From Candidatus Sulfotelmatobacter sp. (GTDB taxonomy: Bacteria > Acidobacteriota > Terriglobia > Terriglobales > SbA1), in contig JASLEQ010000676.1 of the NCBI GenBank assembly GCA_030151135.1, forward strand, positions 1 through 10,140: a stretch of 10,140 nt of DNA. The letters are read 5' to 3'. Numbering within the stretch: position 1 is the stretch's first letter; each line of letters opens with the position of its first letter. Below the pieces are notes generated by a model. It searched no databases, was not told where the DNA came from, and saw only the letters and a program-made list of their open reading frames with translations. Positions 6,853 to 10,140 of the stretch are shown piece after piece. Position numbers and translations under genes: made by a program.

Positions 6853-7935
6853 TCAGTCGAGGTTCTTCGGCAAGCGCCTCAGCACCTCGGCTGCGAGCTC
6901 CCTGGTGAATTGATCCGCTGGCAGGGGCTTCGAAAGCGCTGCGGCCTGACCTGCCCACAACTGCATGTAATCCAGCGAAGCCGCCCGCTCGGAGGCTGCA
7001 CGCAAGGGTGCAACGAGGGTTGCGGCGTAGGGGAAAGCCGGCGCGGCATCCGACATGGGCCCTGATTCCTGCAGAAACCGGTTTACGATCCCTCGAGCGG
7101 GACGACCACTGAACAGGTTTGTCAATGCAGTCTCGTGATTCGCCGACTGCTCCAATGCACGCCGGTACATGGGAGACACATTGGCCTCAGGGCAGAAAAG
7201 GTAGGCGGTTCCCAATTGCACCCCGGAAGCGCCAAGAGCGAACGCGGCGATCACGCCCCTTGCATCCGCAATGCCTCCGGTGGCTATCACGGGCACAGAC
7301 ACCGCGTCTTTGATCTGAGGGAGCAATGCGAACAATCCAAGTTGGGTTGCGAGGTTGGTTTCAAGAAACATGCCTCGGTGGCCGCCTGCCTCAACTCCCT
7401 GGGCGAGGATCGCGTCGCAGCCGCGCGACTCCAGCCATTTCGCTTCACGGACGGTGGTCGCAGAAGAAAGAATTTTGATCCCTCGCTTTTTCAGCCGTTG
7501 TACGAGACTGAGATCGGGCAACCCAAAGTGGAAGCTGACGATCTCCGGCCTGGTTTCTTCTACCACGGCACACATCTCCTCATTGAAGGGCAGGCGGAGT
7601 CGCGTTGAGGGAACGCTCTCGATGTCGAGACCAAGCCGCTCATAGTGGGGTCTCAGCACACTCTTCCAGCGATCGAATACAGCGGGGCCGGGCGTTTCCA
7701 TGGTGTGACAGAAGAAGTTGAGGTTAAAAGGACGCGGCAGGTCCTGGCGGAGTTGATTGATGGCGTTGCGGACGTCGTCCGGGCTGAGCAGCGCGCAGGC
7801 CAAGGAACCTAGCGCGCCGGTGGATGAGACGGCCCGCGCCAATGCGACAGAATCCGAACCCGCCATGGGCGCTTGAATGATTGGAATCTCGATGTTGAGC
7901 AAGTCGAGGAGACGGCGATCAGGCCAGGATTGCAT
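6853..7935 (-). CDS. Nitronate monooxygenase-like FMN enzyme (2-nitropropane dioxygenase family)
   Basis: With the start at 7935 the product is 360 residues, typical for the family. These soluble TIM-barrel flavoenzymes bind FMN and oxidise nitronates such as propionate-3-nitronate; some members act on other substrates. Visible signature parts: IPIIQAPMAG (18-26) at the first strand, VSFHFGLP (133-140), AILAQGVEAGGHRG (175-188) with the expected catalytic His186, and VIATGGIADARG plus GASGVQLGTAYLF (216-247), the phosphate-binding part of the barrel. The QG.EAGGH pattern fits class-I enzymes. The open frame extends to a TTG at 7998, but the extra 21 residues (MPRTMRRNRANRERHQ...) are basic and unlike the family N-terminus, so I chose the ATG at 7935, although it lacks a clear ribosome-binding site. 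It converges on the OmpA gene and diverges from the 8166 lipoprotein gene, and appears to be transcribed alone. Role: probably detoxification or housekeeping oxidation. Confidence 0.9.
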   Translation of the reverse strand: MQSWPDRRLLDLLNIEIPIIQAPMAGSDSVALARAVSSTGALGSLACALLSPDDVRNAINQLRQDLPRPFNLNFFCHTMETPGPAVFDRWKSVLRPHYERLGLDIESVPSTRLRLPFNEEMCAVVEETRPEIVSFHFGLPDLSLVQRLKKRGIKILSSATTVREAKWLESRGCDAILAQGVEAGGHRGMFLETNLATQLGLFALLPQIKDAVSVPVIATGGIADARGVIAAFALGASGVQLGTAYLFCPEANVSPMYRRALEQSANHETALTNLFSGRPARGIVNRFLQESGPMSDAAPAFPYAATLVAPLRAASERAASLDYMQLWAGQAAALSKPLPADQFTRELAAEVLRRLPKNLD

Positions 7936-8165
7936 GAGAATATTTTCGCATTGATGGCGTTCACGATTGGCGCGGTTTCGCCGCATCGTTCGCGGCAAGG
8001 GCTTGTCAGATACGAAAGGAGGACGTAACGCTCAATTGGGCGAACGAAGGAAAAAACTACATAGTTCCACGAAGGTGCCATCGCCAAGCCCATGATTTGG
8101 TGAGATCGTGTGTGGTATTCGGCTTGGCACTTCCGGCAATGGAATTGCAGCGCGAATATCAAACG

Positions 8166-8785
8166 ATGCCTCCGATTCAACGAGCGGTAAGCTTCGGTGG
8201 CCCGATTCTGCTGGCGTTGCTGGCGAGTGCAGGCTGCTCGCGGCCCTTCGAAACTCCGGCAGAAGGCGCGACGAATGACGTGCGCGCGCCTCTTCGCACA
8301 GCGCAAACCACCCCGGCCTCGGCGGTTGAGCGTCTCAGCACAGTGCCTGCGGCCAACCGGCAGCAGACGCTTCCGTTCCAACCTTCGCAGGATGTTCCGG
8401 CGGGCACACTGCTCACGGTCCGTTTACAGAGTCCGATCGAAGTCCGGGTTCCGATCATGGTGGATTCGTTCCAGGCTGTGGTCGAAGAGCCGGTGGTGAT
8501 CGACGGCAACACGTTGATCCCGCGCGGAACCAGTGTCGCAGGCCATGTGGAGACTGTTTTGTTTCGCAGACGGAACCACGGCGGGGCTATGTTGGGCTTG
8601 AACTGGATTCGCTTCATGTAAGCGAAGGCGATGTCGCGGTTCAGACTTCGAATCTATTCGCTCGTCAGAGTTCGGCGAATGGGAAAACGTCGTCCAAGAG
8701 CCAGCTGGAGCGAGGTCGGCGTCTTACTTTTCGACTGACCGAACCGATTTCACTTATTTTGCGATCCGCGCAAACCTCCCGTTGA
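8166..8785 (+). pseudogene. Lipoprotein gene with an apparent one-base frameshift
   Basis: Frame one from ATG 8166 gives a signal sequence with lipobox LASAGC (Cys24), a variable linker (25-75), then a conserved-looking domain: VPAGTLLTVRLQSPI (77-91), SFQAVVEEPVVIDGNTLIPR (101-120), GTSVAGHVE. This frame ends at 8621 with the unrelated tail MLGLNWIRFM. A second frame in the same direction (codons from 8582) continues with RGYVGLELDSLHVSEGDVAV, then QTSNLFARQ and RLTFRLTEP, ending at TGA 8783-8785. That is the C-terminus I expect for this acidobacterial family. One extra base in the GGGG tract at 8583-8586 would join both parts into a 206-residue protein (..RNHGGGYVGLEL..). The break may be a true mutation, a sequencing or assembly error, or, less likely, programmed -1 slippage; no classic slippery heptamer is seen. 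An in-frame TTG at 8097 and ATG at 8139 are less likely starts. Its function is unknown; the folded part would lie in the periplasm or at the outer membrane. Confidence 0.72.
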
Positions 8786-8892
8786 CAAACGGTTAGAGGG
8801 TTTTCCACAGATAAAACGCCGTTCATTGTGACATCTGCCCTTTCGGAGGCACCCCGCCTTGTCTCTATAGTGAGCCGAAACGGGAGGCAGGC

Positions 8893-8955
8893 ATGATTCA
8901 AAAGGCGTCGCGCTCCTGTTTCGGGAAAACTGAAGTCTCGGGTAGCGCGCTCTAG
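8893..8955 (+). CDS. Possible 20-residue leader ORF upstream of the soluble kinase
   Basis: An ATG at 8893 stands five to six bases after GGGAGG, the best ribosome-binding match in this part of the window, and is followed by 20 sense codons (MIQKASRSCFGKTEVSGSAL) and TAG. A TATAGT box at 8866-8871 lies shortly upstream but lacks a good -35 partner. The stop is 37 bases before the kinase start, whose own ribosome-binding site is weak. It could be a leader peptide or a chance ORF; the peptide resembles nothing I know. Confidence 0.3.
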   Translation: MIQKASRSCFGKTEVSGSAL

Positions 8956-8992
8956 CGTTCCGTTTCTGCAGAACTTCCCGCAAAGTGAAGAC

Positions 8993-10140
8993 ATGAGTGC
9001 TGCTGCTGAAATATTGCGAATGCCGGAAAGTTCCAAAGCGGAATTCGTTTCCAATGCCGAAAGCGTGCCCGTCGCCGCGGTGTTGTGCGATGACGAAGGC
9101 AACATCACGGCGACAAATCCCGCAGCCGAACAGATGCTTCCGGCGCGAAACGAGGGAAGGGTTCCGATTCGCCTTACCGACCTGATCCAGGTGCAGGATC
9201 GGTTGCAGGTCGAGCGACTGATGCTGGCGGTTGCGGCCAGTGAGCAGGAGGCTTTCCAACTCGACACAAGAGTGCCCGGTTCGGGACGCGCGATCCGGTG
9301 GACGGTGCGGAAGCTGGCCGCTCCAACCCGCGTTTCGACGGGAATGCTGGCGCTGGGCGAACCGGTTGCTCGGGAAACAGACGGCCGGCAAGAACTGCGC
9401 CAGGCGCAGCGGCTGGAGCTGGTGGGCCGGCTTGCGAGCGGCGTGGCGCATGACCTGAATAACCTGCTTACCGGCGTCCTGCTTTATTCCGACTTGCTGA
9501 TGACGACGCTGGAGCCTGGGCACAACGCGCGCAAATATGCGGAAGAGATCCGCAAGGTGGGATTGCAGGCGAGCGGAGTCGTGAAGCAGTTCCTTACGCT
9601 GGCGAAACCCTCCGCGGGTCCGCTGCGGCTGCTGTCGCTCAACGAAATCGCCGGAGGCATGAAAGATCTGCTGACGCGGTTAATGGGAGCCCAGATTGAC
9701 CTTCGATTTCATCTCGATCCGAATCTGGGACTGGTGCGGATGGATTCCACGCAGGTACAGCAGATTTTGCTGAATCTTGTGCTCAACGCGCGCGACGCCA
9801 TGCCGCACGGAGGACTAGTCGAAATCAAGACGGGAAACTGCAAGGTGCAAATTCTGCCCGAAGCGAAGAACGGGGAGAACGATCCTTCGACGCTTTCCTG
9901 CGCATTGTTCGTAGTTTCGGATAACGGTCACGGCATGGACGAAGCCACGAGGTCCCGGTTGTTTGAACCATTTTTCACGACCAAAGGCGGCAAGGGGACA
10001 GGGCTTGGTTTGACCACGGTCCACGACATTGTCACCAGCAGCGGCGGCCTGATTTATGTGGATAGCGCTCCCATGAAAGGGACGCGGGTGAGCGTGCTGC
10101 TTCCGCTCGCAGACGAAGAGACCTCAGATTTTTCAGTGAT
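8993..10140 (+). CDS. Soluble PAS-domain histidine kinase (NtrB-like), C-terminally cut by the window edge
   Basis: The visible 382 codons stay open to the right edge. No signal peptide or membrane segment is seen, so it is cytoplasmic. Residues about 25-125 look like a PAS domain (VPVAAVLCDDEGNITATNPA, then DLIQVQDRLQVERLM). The dimerisation helix contains the phospho-acceptor His153 in SGVAHDLNNLLTGV. The ATPase part has the N box with Asn265 (LLNLVLNARDAM), the D box with Asp310 (SDNGHGM), FEPFFTTKGGKGTGLGL (324-340) and a final GTRVSVLLPL strand. The HDLNN motif and intact G boxes are typical of active NtrB-like or hybrid kinases, so a receiver domain or a partner regulator may lie just beyond the edge. 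The ATG at 8993 is preceded by GTGAAGAC, a weak ribosome-binding site; translation could be helped by the small ORF ending 37 bases before. It is separate from the kinase at 1325-3202 and not closely similar to it. Confidence 0.92.
   Translation, partial: MSAAAEILRMPESSKAEFVSNAESVPVAAVLCDDEGNITATNPAAEQMLPARNEGRVPIRLTDLIQVQDRLQVERLMLAVAASEQEAFQLDTRVPGSGRAIRWTVRKLAAPTRVSTGMLALGEPVARETDGRQELRQAQRLELVGRLASGVAHDLNNLLTGVLLYSDLLMTTLEPGHNARKYAEEIRKVGLQASGVVKQFLTLAKPSAGPLRLLSLNEIAGGMKDLLTRLMGAQIDLRFHLDPNLGLVRMDSTQVQQILLNLVLNARDAMPHGGLVEIKTGNCKVQILPEAKNGENDPSTLSCALFVVSDNGHGMDEATRSRLFEPFFTTKGGKGTGLGLTTVHDIVTSSGGLIYVDSAPMKGTRVSVLLPLADEETSDFSV

Noticed and set aside
8017..8095. Strong AAGGAGG at 8017-8023 followed by a 19-codon frame from TTG 8036
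   Set aside because: Spacing to the TTG is 12 bases, no ATG or GTG is in reach, and the peptide is arbitrary; probably chance.
8115..8140. TGGCAC near 8124 as a sigma-54 -24 element for the lipoprotein gene
   Set aside because: The following GC falls two bases too close; the TTGC part is absent.
8750..9523. 257-codon and overlapping 200-codon minus-strand open frames
   Set aside because: Antisense to the PAS and HisKA part of the right-edge kinase, which has clear motifs; no family features in the antisense translations.
1..10140. Search for CRISPR, insertion sequences, tRNA or attachment sites
   Set aside because: No regularly spaced repeats, transposase or integrase reading frames, terminal inverted repeats or tRNA-like cloverleaf were seen.

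Overview
The window looks like chromosomal DNA of an acidobacterium of the Terriglobia type (Koribacter/Acidobacterium relatives). The base composition is moderately GC-rich. The marker-like families are ones I associate with that group: a small Big2-type lipoprotein ending in a GSAQLTCP-like tail, a secreted low-complexity protein with a conserved 'GSTEANLEKI...AGDLERGH' C-terminus, an OmpA protein with Ig-like modules, and a lipoprotein family ending in RLTFRLTEP. This assignment comes from recognition, not from a search.

Left half (about 1-4700), minus strand. A two-component gene set reads leftward: an NtrC-type response regulator (4627-3218), a membrane histidine kinase with a Cache-like periplasmic sensor (3202-1325), a secreted protein of unknown function (1234-539) and a small Ig-like lipoprotein (502-116). 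Gaps of 15, 90 and 36 bases suggest one transcript. A VOC/glyoxalase-family gene begins 52 bases further on and is cut by the left edge (64-1). The regulator leader holds a possible promoter, a tandem 8-base repeat, a 7-codon upstream ORF whose stop overlaps the regulator start, and, further up, a 10-base inverted repeat that may be an operator.

Middle (4628-6830). A 338-base divergent intergenic region separates the regulator from a plus-strand gene for an outer-membrane OmpA-family protein (4966-6774). That protein has a signal peptide, a barrel-like domain, two Ig-like modules, a proline hinge, a peptidoglycan-binding OmpA domain with an enlarged last loop, and a Lys-rich tail. A strong intrinsic terminator follows it.

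Right half (6831-10140). A class-I nitronate monooxygenase-like flavoenzyme gene lies on the minus strand (7935-6853). Divergent from it, a lipoprotein gene (8166-8785) appears to be broken by a one-base frameshift near a GGGG tract: the first frame stops at 8621, while the conserved C-terminus continues in another frame to 8785. After a 207-base spacer with a possible small leader ORF, a soluble PAS-histidine kinase starts at 8993 and runs off the right edge.

The common theme is envelope structure and envelope signalling. I found no mobile element, CRISPR array, tRNA or rRNA, and no clear case for a wholly new defence or biosynthetic system. The most unusual items are the frameshifted lipoprotein, the kinase-regulator operon carrying two uncharacterised exported proteins, and the layered leader of the regulator gene.
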